DNA from: Bacteroides sp.
Lineage (GTDB): Bacteria > Bacteroidota > Bacteroidia > Bacteroidales > Bacteroidaceae
Assembly (NCBI GenBank): GCA_017992695.1
Contig: JAGOOC010000010.1
Coordinates: forward strand, 21,757 to 66,587
Length of the DNA stretch: 44,831 nt
Reading direction: 5' to 3'
Part shown: piece after piece, positions 9,741-17,836 of the stretch
How the letters are laid out: the number at the start of each line of letters is the position of its first letter
How positions within the stretch are numbered: position 1 is the first letter of the stretch
Program-made: the position numbers and the translations under genes
Notes under the pieces: model-generated
Told to the model about the DNA's origin: nothing
Seen by the model: only the letters and a program-made list of their open reading frames with translations
Database searches by the model: none

Positions 9741-10295
9741 TTATTTTTTATTGATCATGTTACGAAGCCACTGTGGGGTAGGAGAATCGGGATAAGGCAC
9801 GAGTGCATCCGGCGATGTAGAGAGGCTGCTCTGGCTATGCCCCGAATTACGATGACAATCCCAGCATGCTTTGCCTTCTCCGACTTTCGACATCATGAAA
9901 TCAACGCGCCCCGCACTTACAAACTCGGTGTTCAACTGCGTGTGACAGCGAATACAGTTATTCATTATCACTTGCGCACTTTGGTCATTGGCTCGAAGTA
10001 CTTGTTTCTCGCCCCGAGTCACAAACACAGCGATGTGGCGCGTTCCGTCTTTTCCTTTGAAAGCCCATTTTTTCAGAAAGTTCTCTTGAGGAACATGACA
10101 ATCGTTACACGTAGCATCTCGCCCATGAGAGCTGTGAAACCACGTTGCATAGTAAGGCCCCATGATGTGACAATTCACACAAGCTGCCGGATCATCAGTG
10201 AGGTAGGTATGCGCTCGAAGCAGGTAAAGAAAAAGTCCCCCACCACCAACAAGTACGCCCAACGCAATGATCATAAACGTTTTCTTTACTTTCAT
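9741..10295 (-). CDS. nrfH: Membrane-anchored tetrahaem cytochrome NrfH
   Basis: NrfH takes electrons from menaquinol and hands them to NrfA. From the ATG at 10295 (MKVKKTFMII) the protein is 184 residues, with one N-terminal membrane helix and four CXXCH haem sites: CVNCH, CNDCH, CIRCH and CWDCH. A longer frame exists upstream, but it would place 33 unlikely residues before the signal anchor and run over the promoter at 10323-10354, so the internal start is preferred. It is the first gene of nrfH-nrfA-ccsB-ccsA. Confidence 0.93.
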   Translation of the reverse strand: MKVKKTFMIIALGVLVGGGGLFLYLLRAHTYLTDDPAACVNCHIMGPYYATWFHSSHGRDATCNDCHVPQENFLKKWAFKGKDGTRHIAVFVTRGEKQVLRANDQSAQVIMNNCIRCHTQLNTEFVSAGRVDFMMSKVGEGKACWDCHRNSGHSQSSLSTSPDALVPYPDSPTPQWLRNMINKK

Positions 10296-10322
10296 AGTAT
10301 ACGAATGAGTGAATGAATAGTG

Positions 10323-10354
10323 CAAAGATGCACTATTTTTAGAATAAAAACAAA
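10323..10354 (-). promoter_or_regulatory. nrfH: Bacteroidetes-type promoter of nrfHA-ccsBA
   Basis: On the minus strand a TTTG box (10351-10354) stands 20 bp upstream of CATCTTTG (10323-10330), one base off the TAnnTTTG consensus. The predicted start of transcription is about 20 bp before the nrfH ATG. Confidence 0.6.
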
Positions 10355-10377
10355 TAATATAGATTATATAAAAACAA

Positions 10378-10416
10378 AATAGCGTATTTCCCAATCCGAT
10401 TGAGAAATACGCTATT
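10378..10416 (-). terminator. Intrinsic terminator of the glyS-FKBP operon
   Basis: A 13-bp perfect stem (10378-10390 with 10404-10416) is extended by a further short inner stem. On the minus strand it is followed at once by TTTTGTTTTT. It lies 26 bp past the FKBP stop codon and just upstream of the nrfH promoter. Confidence 0.88.
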
Positions 10417-10441
10417 CTATTAGCCTATAGATTAAGAAATC

Positions 10442-11005
10442 CTATTTATATACAATATTATTCAACTTTACGTCAAATACTAAGGCAGAGTAAGCAGGAA
10501 TGCTTGTTTTAGGAGAAGAACCATAAGCACTTTTCCAAGGAATATAGATCATCCAACGTTCGCCAACACGCATGTGTTGTAATGCCCATGTCCAACCGGC
10601 AATCACCTCATTCACCTTAAATTCAGCTGTAGAGCCAAAAGGTTCAGGGTTTGCACCAGAAAAGGTTTCTTCGAATACCTCTTTGTTAAACAGAGAACCA
10701 CGGTAGTAAACTGAAACTTTCGATGTATAAAGGGGTGTTTCTCCCAATACAGCATCTTCGGCAAGGGGAAGTTTCTTCACATAGATTGTCTGTGACAAGT
10801 CGTACTCGTTTACATAAGCATAAAGACGATCTTTATCGGGAGTTGCCGGAGTCTGTGCAGCATATACATCAGCAATAGAGTCAATGAAAGCTTCACTGCG
10901 TGCCTGCCAATTATCATACTTCCCTACTTCTTTGGTCTCTTCGCACGAAGTGGTAAATAAAGCAACCAGTAATAGTAAAGGTAATAAATAGATTTTCTTA
11001 TTCAT
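10442..11005 (-). CDS. FKBP-type peptidyl-prolyl isomerase lipoprotein
   Basis: This 187-residue protein has a lipoprotein signal ending in the lipobox TTSC (Cys about 21). A C-terminal FKBP domain (about residues 75-187) follows, with VSVYYRGSLFNKEVFEETF, the FKVNEVIAGWTWALQHMRVG segment and the terminal YSALVFDVKLNNI strand, all characteristic of the fold. It should act as a prolyl isomerase/chaperone on the periplasmic face of a membrane. It begins 11 bp after glyS and ends before a strong terminator, so it is the last gene of a two-gene operon with no evident functional link to the synthetase. Confidence 0.88.
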   Translation of the reverse strand: MNKKIYLLPLLLLVALFTTSCEETKEVGKYDNWQARSEAFIDSIADVYAAQTPATPDKDRLYAYVNEYDLSQTIYVKKLPLAEDAVLGETPLYTSKVSVYYRGSLFNKEVFEETFSGANPEPFGSTAEFKVNEVIAGWTWALQHMRVGERWMIYIPWKSAYGSSPKTSIPAYSALVFDVKLNNIVYK

Positions 11006-11016
11006 TCGTTAATCGT

Positions 11017-12558
11017 TTATTGAAGTTTCTTCAACAGAGAGGTAATGCTTACTCTGTCGGCAATCATATGGTTCAGTTCGGAGATGGCCACACGCTCTTG
11101 CTCCATGGTGTCGCGGTTACGTAAAGTTACGCAATTATCTTCGAGGGTTTGATGATCGACAGTTACACAGAACGGAGTGCCGATAGCATCTTGACGGCGG
11201 TAGCGCTTACCGATACTGTCCTTCTCGTCATACTGGCAGTTGAATTGGAACTTGAGACTGTCCACAACCTCGCGTGCCTTCTCAGGGAGTCCGTCTTTTT
11301 TAACAAGCGGCATTACAGCCAGCTTCACCGGAGCCAAAGCAGCGGGAAGTTTCAACACTACGCGGCTCTCACCACTCTCCAACTGTTCTTCGCAATACGA
11401 AGCACTCATCACGCTGAGGAACATGCGGTCTACACCAATAGAGGTCTCTACAACGTAAGGCACATAGGATTCGTTGATCTCAGGATCGAAGTATTTGATG
11501 CTCTTGCCCGAGAACTTCTCGTGTTGAGCCAAGTCAAAGTCGGTACGCGAGTGAATACCTTCCACCTCTTTGAACCCAAACGGCATCAGGAATTCGATAT
11601 CGGTAGCTGCATTGGCGTAGTGAGCCAATTTGTCGTGGTCGTGGAAGCGATAATTAGCATCGCCAAAGCCAAGGGCTTTGTGCCATTTTAAGCGAGACTC
11701 TTTCCATTGCTCGAACCACTCCAGTTCGGTTCCGGGTTTTACGAAAAACTGCATTTCCATCTGTTCAAACTCGCGCATGCGGAAGATGAACTGGCGGGCT
11801 ACAATCTCGTTGCGGAAGGCCTTACCGATTTGAGCGATACCGAAAGGTATCTTCATGCGGCCGGTTTTCTGCACGTTGAGGTAGTTTACAAAGATGCCCT
11901 GAGCCGTTTCGGGGCGTAGGTAAATCTTGGTTGCACCATCGGCAGCAGCCCCCATGTCGGTAGAGAACATTAGGTTAAATTGACGCACTTCGGTCCAGTT
12001 CTTGGTTCCTGAAACAGGACAAGCAATCTCTTCATCAATGATGATCTGGCGTAACTCCTCCAGGTTTGTGTCGTTTAATGCCTTGGCAAAGCGTTGATGC
12101 AACGCATCTCGCTTGGCTTGGTTCTCGAGCACACGAGCGTTTGTTGCGCGAAACTGCTCCTCGTCAAACGATTCGCCGAATCTCTTGGCGGCTTTAGCCA
12201 CCTCTTTGTTTATCTTGTCGTCGTACTTAGCCAGCTGTTCTTCGATCAGCACATCGGCACGGTAACGTTTTTTGGAATCTTTGTTGTCGAGCAGCGGGTC
12301 ACTGAAAGCGTCAACGTGTCCTGAAGCTTTCCAGATGGTTGGGTGCATAAAAATGGCAGAGTCGATGCCGACAATGTTTTCGTGCAACAGCACCATGCTG
12401 TCCCACCAGTATTTTTTGATATTGTTCTTTAGCTCAACACCCATTTGACCGTAGTCATAAACGGCGCCCAGTCCGTCATAAATATCACTTGAAGGGAATA
12501 CAAAACCATATTCTTTGCAATGCGATACTAATTTCTTAAAAACATCTTCTTGTGCCAT
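11017..12558 (-). CDS. glyS: Glycyl-tRNA synthetase (single-chain, alpha2 type)
   Basis: Class II aminoacyl-tRNA synthetase charging tRNA-Gly. From the ATG at 12558 (MAQEDVFKKLVSHCKEYGF) it is 513 residues, as expected for this type. RPETAQGIFVNYLN, motif 2 around GKAFRNEIVARQFIFRMREF, and motif 3 ETSIGVDRMFLSVM are present, followed by the anticodon-binding domain (about 400-513). An in-frame extension to 12666 would add 36 residues resembling no synthetase and cover the likely 5' leader, so the shorter start is chosen. Two TAnnTTTG boxes lie 106-133 bp upstream, implying a leader of about 100 nt. Confidence 0.96.
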   Translation of the reverse strand: MAQEDVFKKLVSHCKEYGFVFPSSDIYDGLGAVYDYGQMGVELKNNIKKYWWDSMVLLHENIVGIDSAIFMHPTIWKASGHVDAFSDPLLDNKDSKKRYRADVLIEEQLAKYDDKINKEVAKAAKRFGESFDEEQFRATNARVLENQAKRDALHQRFAKALNDTNLEELRQIIIDEEIACPVSGTKNWTEVRQFNLMFSTDMGAAADGATKIYLRPETAQGIFVNYLNVQKTGRMKIPFGIAQIGKAFRNEIVARQFIFRMREFEQMEMQFFVKPGTELEWFEQWKESRLKWHKALGFGDANYRFHDHDKLAHYANAATDIEFLMPFGFKEVEGIHSRTDFDLAQHEKFSGKSIKYFDPEINESYVPYVVETSIGVDRMFLSVMSASYCEEQLESGESRVVLKLPAALAPVKLAVMPLVKKDGLPEKAREVVDSLKFQFNCQYDEKDSIGKRYRRQDAIGTPFCVTVDHQTLEDNCVTLRNRDTMEQERVAISELNHMIADRVSITSLLKKLQ

Positions 12559-12663
12559 AATAATGTGATTAACGTGCAAATATGCCAATGTGCTAACGGT
12601 AAATGAGCACGGCAGTGCACTATGTATTACTTTTAGAATTATCTGATTTCTATAAAAACGCCA

Positions 12664-12691
12664 CAAAGATAAAGATTTATATCCAAATTTA
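12664..12691 (-). promoter_or_regulatory. glyS: -7 boxes of the glyS promoter(s)
   Basis: Two TAnnTTTG matches on the minus strand: TATCTTTG (12664-12671) and TAAATTTG (12684-12691). No good TTTG box stands at the usual 19-21 bp from either, so which one is used is open. Confidence 0.45.
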
Positions 12692-12875
12692 GGTATACGA
12701 GCTATTAATTTATCTTATTAATAGGCTTATCATAAAAAGATTAAATAGTTTGTGTATCTTCGCACTAAGCGAAATAAAAGAACCAAAAACAGCAATCACG
12801 GCCAATCGTGATGCCTCTGTCAAAAGGAGATATTGAACGATAAATAACTAAGTCGTGCATAATAAGCCTTTTAAT

Positions 12876-12909
12876 TTTGCCAATAGTCTTTATTATTTTT
12901 GTATTTTTG
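12876..12909 (+). promoter_or_regulatory. parC: Candidate promoter of the parC operon
   Basis: TTTG (12876-12879), a 22-bp spacer, then TATTTTTG (12902-12909). The spacer is slightly longer than usual. It would give a leader of about 64 nt before the ATG at 12980. Confidence 0.45.
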
Positions 12910-12979
12910 CCTGCACATTATCTTACATAATGATGCGGAATTGATAATTTGTTGTTAAAGAAAGAGGAATATTGACCCT

Positions 12980-15625
12980 ATGAGTGATGAAATCAACGAG
13001 ATAACCGAAGGACATTCTGATTATAAACCAGCAGACTCACACGATGAAAGTGTAAAACATCAGCTTACAGGCATGTATCAGACGTGGTTTCTGGACTATG
13101 CTTCGTATGTGATTCTGGAACGTGCGGTACCCCATCTCAATGATGGACTGAAGCCTGTGCAACGTCGTATTTTGCACTCGATGAAGCGACTGGACGACGG
13201 GCGCTACAACAAGGTAGCCAACATTGTAGGGCACACCATGCAGTTTCACCCCCATGGTGATGCTTCCATTGGTGATGCATTGGTGCAACTGGGGCAAAAA
13301 GACCTCTTGGTAGATTGTCAAGGAAACTGGGGTAATATACTGACCGGAGACGGTGCAGCCGCTCCACGTTACATTGAAGCACGGCTTTCGAAGTTTGCCA
13401 TTGATGTGGTCTTTAATCCTAAAACAACCGATTGGAAACTTTCGTACGACGGGCGTAACAAGGAACCCATCACCCTGCCGGTAAAATTTCCGCTCTTGTT
13501 GGCACAAGGGGTCGAGGGTATTGCCGTCGGACTCTCTTCTAAAATATTGCCTCATAACTTCAATGAACTTTGCGATGCCTCTATCAGTCACCTCAAAGGC
13601 GAATCCTTCAAGCTTTACCCCGATTTCCAGACAGGAGGATCAATCGATGTATCGAAGTATAACGACGGAGAGCGCGGTGGTGCGGTAAAGGTGCGTGCCA
13701 AGATTAATAAGATAGACAACAAAACCCTATCGATCAATGAAATTCCTTACGGTAAAACAACCTCTTCGATTATTGAATCGATTCTAAGAGCTGTTGATAA
13801 GGGGAAAATAAAGATTCGCAAAGTCGATGACAATACAGCGGCCAATGTGGAGATTCTGGTGCACTTGCCATCAGGCGTTTCGTCGGATAAAACCATTGAT
13901 GCACTTTACGCCTTTACCGATTGCGAAGTGAGCATTTCGCCCAACTGCTGCGTGATTGACGAGCAGAAACCACACTTCCTTGCCATTAGCCATGTTCTTC
14001 GAAAATCGGTTGAGAATACGCTTAACTTGCTCCGCCAAGAGCTCGAGATACGCAAGGGAGAGCTACAGGAGAGTTTACACTTTGCTTCGCTTGAGAAGAT
14101 ATTCATCGAAAAACGTATTTACAAGGACAAAGAGTTTGAACAAGCCAAAGACATGGATGCCGCCTGCGCACACATCGACAGTCGGTTGGAGCCCTTCTAC
14201 TCGCTCTTCATCCGCGAGGTAAGTAAAGAGGATATTCTGCGCTTGATGGAGATAAAAATGGGACGCATCTTGAAGTTCAACACCGACAAGGCCGAAGAGA
14301 TCATTGCTCGCATGAAGGAGGAGCTTTTGGAGATTGACCACCAGCTCGAAAACATCGTAGCGTATACCATCCGTTGGTATCAAATGCTGAAAGATAAATA
14401 TGGAAAGAGCTTTCCTCGACGTACGGAGCTGCGCAACTTCGATACCATCGAAGCTTCTAAAGTAGTAGAAGCCAACGAGAAACTATACATCAACCGCGAA
14501 GAGGGATTCGTAGGTACTTCGTTGAAGAAAGACGAATTTGTGGCTTGTTGTTCGGACATTGACGATATGATTATTTTCTTCCGCGACGGTAAATACCTGA
14601 TTACACCGGTAGCCGACAAGAAATTTGTAGGAAAGAACGTGCTACATATTGACATCTTCAAGAAAAACGATAAACGTACCATCTATAACGCAACCTATCG
14701 CGACGGCAAAGAGGGTACTACTTACATCAAACGTTTTGCCGTTACCTCAATTGTTCGCGATCGCGAGTACGACTTGACATTGGGCACGCCCGATTCGCGC
14801 ATTACTTACTTTAGTGCTAACCCTAACGGTGAGGCCGAAGTGATTAAAGTGACCTTGAAGCCCAACCCCCGCGTGCGTCGCATCATCTTTGAGCGAGACT
14901 TCAGCGAGATTGGCATAAAGAGCCGACAAGCGCAAGGCGTGATACTGACCCGGCTTCCGGTTCACAAGATTACACTGAAACAGAGAGGAGGCTCAACGCT
15001 TGGAGGTCGCAAGGTGTGGTTTGACCGCGATGTGCTTCGCCTCAATTACGATGGCAGAGGTGAGTTCTTGGGTGAATTCCAGAACGACGACAGCATCTTG
15101 GTGGTATTGAACAACGGAGATTACTACACCAGTAACTACGACGTGGGCAACCACTACGAAGACAATGTGAGTATTATTGAAAAATACGATCCGAACAAGG
15201 TGTGGACAGCTGCCTTGTATGATGCCGATCAACAGAACTACCCATATCTGAAACGGTTCAGCTTCGAAGGCAGCAGCCGTAAGCAGAACTATATGGGAGA
15301 GAACAAAAAGAATCAGTTAATTCTGCTCACCGACGAATACTATCCAAGACTGGAGGTTGTTTTTGGTGGGCACGATAGCTTCCGTGAACCAATTGTGATT
15401 GATGCCGATGAGTTTATTGCCGTAAAGGGTTTCAAAGCGAAAGGAAAACGCATCAGCACCTTTACCGTTGAAACCATCAATGAATTGGAGCCCACTCGAT
15501 TTCCCGAACCATCGGCCGAGGAGACTGAGAAAGAGGAGGAAAAACCTGAAAACTTAGATCCGGACAGCCATAAAAGCGAAGGGGATATTATTGATGAAAT
15601 TACCGGGCAGATGAAACTCTTTTAG
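12980..15625 (+). CDS. parC: DNA topoisomerase IV subunit A
   Basis: Type IIA topoisomerase breakage-reunion subunit of 881 residues. The N-terminal domain contains NDGLKPVQRRIL (residues 54-65), FHPHGDASIGDALV (89-102) and the catalytic tyrosine Tyr131 in AAPRYIEARLS. The tower and coiled-coil domains follow, and then a C-terminal beta-pinwheel-like domain (about 550-830) with GRKVWFDRDVL and similar repeats, ending in an acidic tail. The divergent N-terminus and FHPHGDAS sequence fit the ParC-like protein of Bacteroidetes rather than GyrA. parE is not in the window. The residue aligning with the quinolone-contact serine is Ala95; the acidic partner is Asp99. It heads an operon with the DUF3316 gene, 34 bp downstream. 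Confidence 0.9.
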   Translation: MSDEINEITEGHSDYKPADSHDESVKHQLTGMYQTWFLDYASYVILERAVPHLNDGLKPVQRRILHSMKRLDDGRYNKVANIVGHTMQFHPHGDASIGDALVQLGQKDLLVDCQGNWGNILTGDGAAAPRYIEARLSKFAIDVVFNPKTTDWKLSYDGRNKEPITLPVKFPLLLAQGVEGIAVGLSSKILPHNFNELCDASISHLKGESFKLYPDFQTGGSIDVSKYNDGERGGAVKVRAKINKIDNKTLSINEIPYGKTTSSIIESILRAVDKGKIKIRKVDDNTAANVEILVHLPSGVSSDKTIDALYAFTDCEVSISPNCCVIDEQKPHFLAISHVLRKSVENTLNLLRQELEIRKGELQESLHFASLEKIFIEKRIYKDKEFEQAKDMDAACAHIDSRLEPFYSLFIREVSKEDILRLMEIKMGRILKFNTDKAEEIIARMKEELLEIDHQLENIVAYTIRWYQMLKDKYGKSFPRRTELRNFDTIEASKVVEANEKLYINREEGFVGTSLKKDEFVACCSDIDDMIIFFRDGKYLITPVADKKFVGKNVLHIDIFKKNDKRTIYNATYRDGKEGTTYIKRFAVTSIVRDREYDLTLGTPDSRITYFSANPNGEAEVIKVTLKPNPRVRRIIFERDFSEIGIKSRQAQGVILTRLPVHKITLKQRGGSTLGGRKVWFDRDVLRLNYDGRGEFLGEFQNDDSILVVLNNGDYYTSNYDVGNHYEDNVSIIEKYDPNKVWTAALYDADQQNYPYLKRFSFEGSSRKQNYMGENKKNQLILLTDEYYPRLEVVFGGHDSFREPIVIDADEFIAVKGFKAKGKRISTFTVETINELEPTRFPEPSAEETEKEEEKPENLDPDSHKSEGDIIDEITGQMKLF

Positions 15626-15659
15626 CAACCACTCATGTGCCGATTATGCCGATGTACCA

Positions 15660-16526
15660 ATGAAGAAAAACATACAATCAACCCTATTACTGACTATTGT
15701 TCTGCTGTTGTTTTGCAGCAGAACAATGGCACAGAATGGTGCAGATTCAGTGCAGGCCAACCGGTATGTCACACGAGCCACACTGTATGGTGTTGGATTT
15801 ACCAATGTATTCGACACGTATCTATCGCCGCAAGAATACAAGGGTATTGACTTTCGCATCTTACGCGAGACCATGCGCATGACGAACCTATGCGGTGGCA
15901 GGGTATCGGTTCAGAACCTCTTTCAGGCAGACATTGGATATTCGCACAATCGTGCAGATAACAACAACACCTTCTCGGGATTGGTCAATTGGAGTTATGG
16001 ACTTCATTATCAGTTTCGCCTAACGGAAAACTTCAAGTTGCTGGCAGGTGCTTTGGGAGATGTTAATGCAGGATTTGTCTATAATCTTCGTAACACCAAC
16101 AACCCGGCTTCGGCACGTGGCTATATCAACCTCGATGTTTCGACCATGGCCATCTGGCATCTGAAAATAAAGAAGTACCCGATTGCACTTCGTTATCAGG
16201 CTAACCTACCGGTAGTAGGAGCCATGTTTTCGCCGGCGAAAGGACAATCCTACTACGAGATATTTACCTTAGGCAATAGTAGTGGGGTGATTCAATTTAC
16301 CTCGTTGCACAACCAGCCTTCGCTCCGACAGATCTTGTCGGTCGATCTACCTATTAGCTACGCCAAGATGCGACTGAGCTATGTAGCCGATTTGCAACAA
16401 TCCAACGTCAATGATATTAAAACACATACGTACTCGCATGTATTTATGGTTGGTTTCGTAAAGGATATGTATCTGTTGCGGAATAAAAAAGGCACGCCGC
16501 TGCCCGCAGCAGTAAGGGCCTATTGA
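15660..16526 (+). CDS. DUF3316 family secreted protein
   Basis: This 288-residue protein has a clear signal peptide (residues 1-24, cleavage after SRTMAQ) and an alternating aromatic/polar pattern typical of outer-membrane beta strands. It matches the Bacteroidetes DUF3316 family by its start (TRATLYGVGFTNVFDTYLSP) and end (HTYSHVFMVGFVKDMYLLR). Function is unknown; a small outer-membrane barrel is an inference. It follows parC by 34 bp and precedes the S41 protease gene by about 31 bp with no terminator, so the three could be co-transcribed. Confidence 0.8.
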   Translation: MKKNIQSTLLLTIVLLLFCSRTMAQNGADSVQANRYVTRATLYGVGFTNVFDTYLSPQEYKGIDFRILRETMRMTNLCGGRVSVQNLFQADIGYSHNRADNNNTFSGLVNWSYGLHYQFRLTENFKLLAGALGDVNAGFVYNLRNTNNPASARGYINLDVSTMAIWHLKIKKYPIALRYQANLPVVGAMFSPAKGQSYYEIFTLGNSSGVIQFTSLHNQPSLRQILSVDLPISYAKMRLSYVADLQQSNVNDIKTHTYSHVFMVGFVKDMYLLRNKKGTPLPAAVRAY

Positions 16527-16557
16527 GCAAACAGTATTTGAAACATTGAACGCAATC

Positions 16558-17568
16558 ATGATGAGAAACAAATGCATACAATGGATCTTTTCAATCTGCC
16601 TTCTGGTACATCTGTCAGGATGTATCGGTGAGGAGAAATACGCCAATGACCCTGAAGGTAACTTTAGACAATTGTGGAAAATCATTGATGAGCAGTACTG
16701 TTTCCTTGATTACAAAAGCATAGATTGGGAAGCAGTAGGTGCAGAGGCGCAACGAAAAATAGTGCCGCAGATGGACGAGCGCCAGCTGTTTGAAATACTA
16801 AGCGAGATGCTCAATCAGTTAAAAGACGGACATGTCAACCTCATTGCGCCCTTCGAGCAGTCGGGCTATAACGTCACAAGCAACTCACCGCGCAATTTTG
16901 ATGAAACGCTAATTGGCAACAACCGTTATTTAGGGAACGATTTTCATCACTACTCGGGCATGAAATACAAAATCCTCAACGACAACATCGGATACATCTA
17001 TTATGAGAGTTTTCAACACACACTCGATGAGAGAAGCCTCAGCAGTATCCTTTCGTACTTATCGATCTGTAATGGTCTCATTTTTGACGTGCGACAAAAC
17101 GGTGGTGGCAATGCAACCAACTCGGCACGCATCGCTTCTCGTTTTATTGAAAAGAGAACATTGACCGGATACATCCAGCACAAAACGGGTCGTGGTCATA
17201 ACGACTTTTCGACACCGTATGCCATCTATCTCGAGCCTTCCGGGGATGTCAGGTGGAAAAAACGGGTGGTTGTATTGACCAATCGACACTCGTATAGTGC
17301 CACAAACGACTTCGTCAATCATATGAAAGGCTTACCAAATGTTACTATTCTTGGCGACACCACCGGTGGTGGGGCCGGCATGCCTTTCACCTCAGAGCTT
17401 CCCAACGGATGGACCATTCGTTTTTCGGCCAGTCCACACTTCGACGAGCAGATGAACTGCACGGAGTGGGGAATTGCTCCCGACCAGAAAGTAGATATGA
17501 GCAGTAAAGATATCGATAAAGGCATCGACACCATCATCGAAGCAGCCCGGAAACTACTCCATCAGTAA
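16558..17568 (+). CDS. S41 family peptidase lipoprotein
   Basis: This 336-residue protein has a lipoprotein signal (lipobox LSGC, about residue 22 from ATG 16558; the adjacent ATG 16561 is equally possible). It has the S41 tail-specific/tricorn-like protease features: LKDGHVNLI with the histidine seen in the Ser-His-type subgroup, GLIFDVRQNGGGNATNS, the nucleophile region TNRHSYSATNDF, and ILGDTTGGGAG. The lysine of CtpA-type enzymes is not evident in the GDTTGGG loop, so a tricorn-like Ser-His mechanism is more likely. No PDZ domain is obvious. It probably cleaves peptides on the periplasmic side; the substrate is unknown. Confidence 0.87.
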   Translation: MMRNKCIQWIFSICLLVHLSGCIGEEKYANDPEGNFRQLWKIIDEQYCFLDYKSIDWEAVGAEAQRKIVPQMDERQLFEILSEMLNQLKDGHVNLIAPFEQSGYNVTSNSPRNFDETLIGNNRYLGNDFHHYSGMKYKILNDNIGYIYYESFQHTLDERSLSSILSYLSICNGLIFDVRQNGGGNATNSARIASRFIEKRTLTGYIQHKTGRGHNDFSTPYAIYLEPSGDVRWKKRVVVLTNRHSYSATNDFVNHMKGLPNVTILGDTTGGGAGMPFTSELPNGWTIRFSASPHFDEQMNCTEWGIAPDQKVDMSSKDIDKGIDTIIEAARKLLHQ

Positions 17569-17607
17569 AGATAATGTGACCTAACAAGCAACTTTATTTA
17601 TTTTTTG

Positions 17608-17638
17608 CTTGTCGGATAAAAAAATATCACTATCTTTG
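17608..17638 (+). promoter_or_regulatory. Promoter of tRNA-Leu
   Basis: CTTG (17608-17611), a 19-bp spacer and a perfect TATCTTTG (17631-17638), ending 35 bp before the mature tRNA 5' end. Confidence 0.72.
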
Positions 17639-17673
17639 CACCGCTAACGAAAAATAACGGCGTTAGTCATTTT

Positions 17674-17755
17674 GCGGGTGTGGCGTAATTGGTAGCCGCG
17701 CCAGACTTAGGATCTGGTGTTTCGCGACGTGTAGGTTCGAGTCCTATCACCCGCA
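17674..17755 (+). tRNA. tRNA-Leu (anticodon UAG)
   Basis: An 82-nt tRNA with acceptor stem GCGGGTG/CACCCGC and discriminator A. The D arm contains AATTGGTAGCC, and the anticodon stem CCAGA/TCTGG encloses loop CTTAGGA (anticodon TAG). It has a long variable arm as expected for leucine and the TTCGAGT T-loop. The 3' CCA is not encoded. It reads CUA, and through wobble other CUN codons. A strong terminator follows at 17778-17813. No integrase or duplicated 3' end is visible nearby. Confidence 0.96.
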
Positions 17756-17777
17756 CTATAACAGTTATTTATAGGGT

Positions 17778-17813
17778 AAACCCCACTAAAGAAGCTTCTT
17801 TAGTGGGGTTTTT
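17778..17813. terminator. Terminator shared by tRNA-Leu and the outer-membrane protein gene
   Basis: A 16-bp perfect palindromic stem (17779-17794 with 17795-17810) with A's before and TTTTT after. It should end tRNA-Leu transcription on the plus strand and, being symmetrical, may also end the convergent gene at 17837. Confidence 0.9.
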
Positions 17814-17836
17814 GCGTAGTATCAACCGGCCAACCG

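Larger units (their letters stand above)
12559..12979. other. Divergent intergenic region glyS / parC
   Basis: These 421 AT-rich bases hold no convincing gene. On the minus side lie the glyS leader and two -7-like boxes (12664-12671 and 12684-12691). On the plus side is the candidate parC promoter at 12876-12909, and possibly a TATCTTCG box at 12755-12762 lacking a good upstream element. I see no terminator or riboswitch-like fold that I can name. Confidence 0.7.

Noticed and set aside
12559-12666. N-terminal extension of glycyl-tRNA synthetase by 36 residues
   Set aside because: The extension resembles no synthetase, is AT-rich leader-like sequence, and the start at 12558 gives the usual N-terminus.
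17674-17755. tRNA-Leu as an attachment site of an integrated element
   Set aside because: No integrase gene and no repeated tRNA 3' end were seen; a terminator and ordinary chromosomal genes follow directly.
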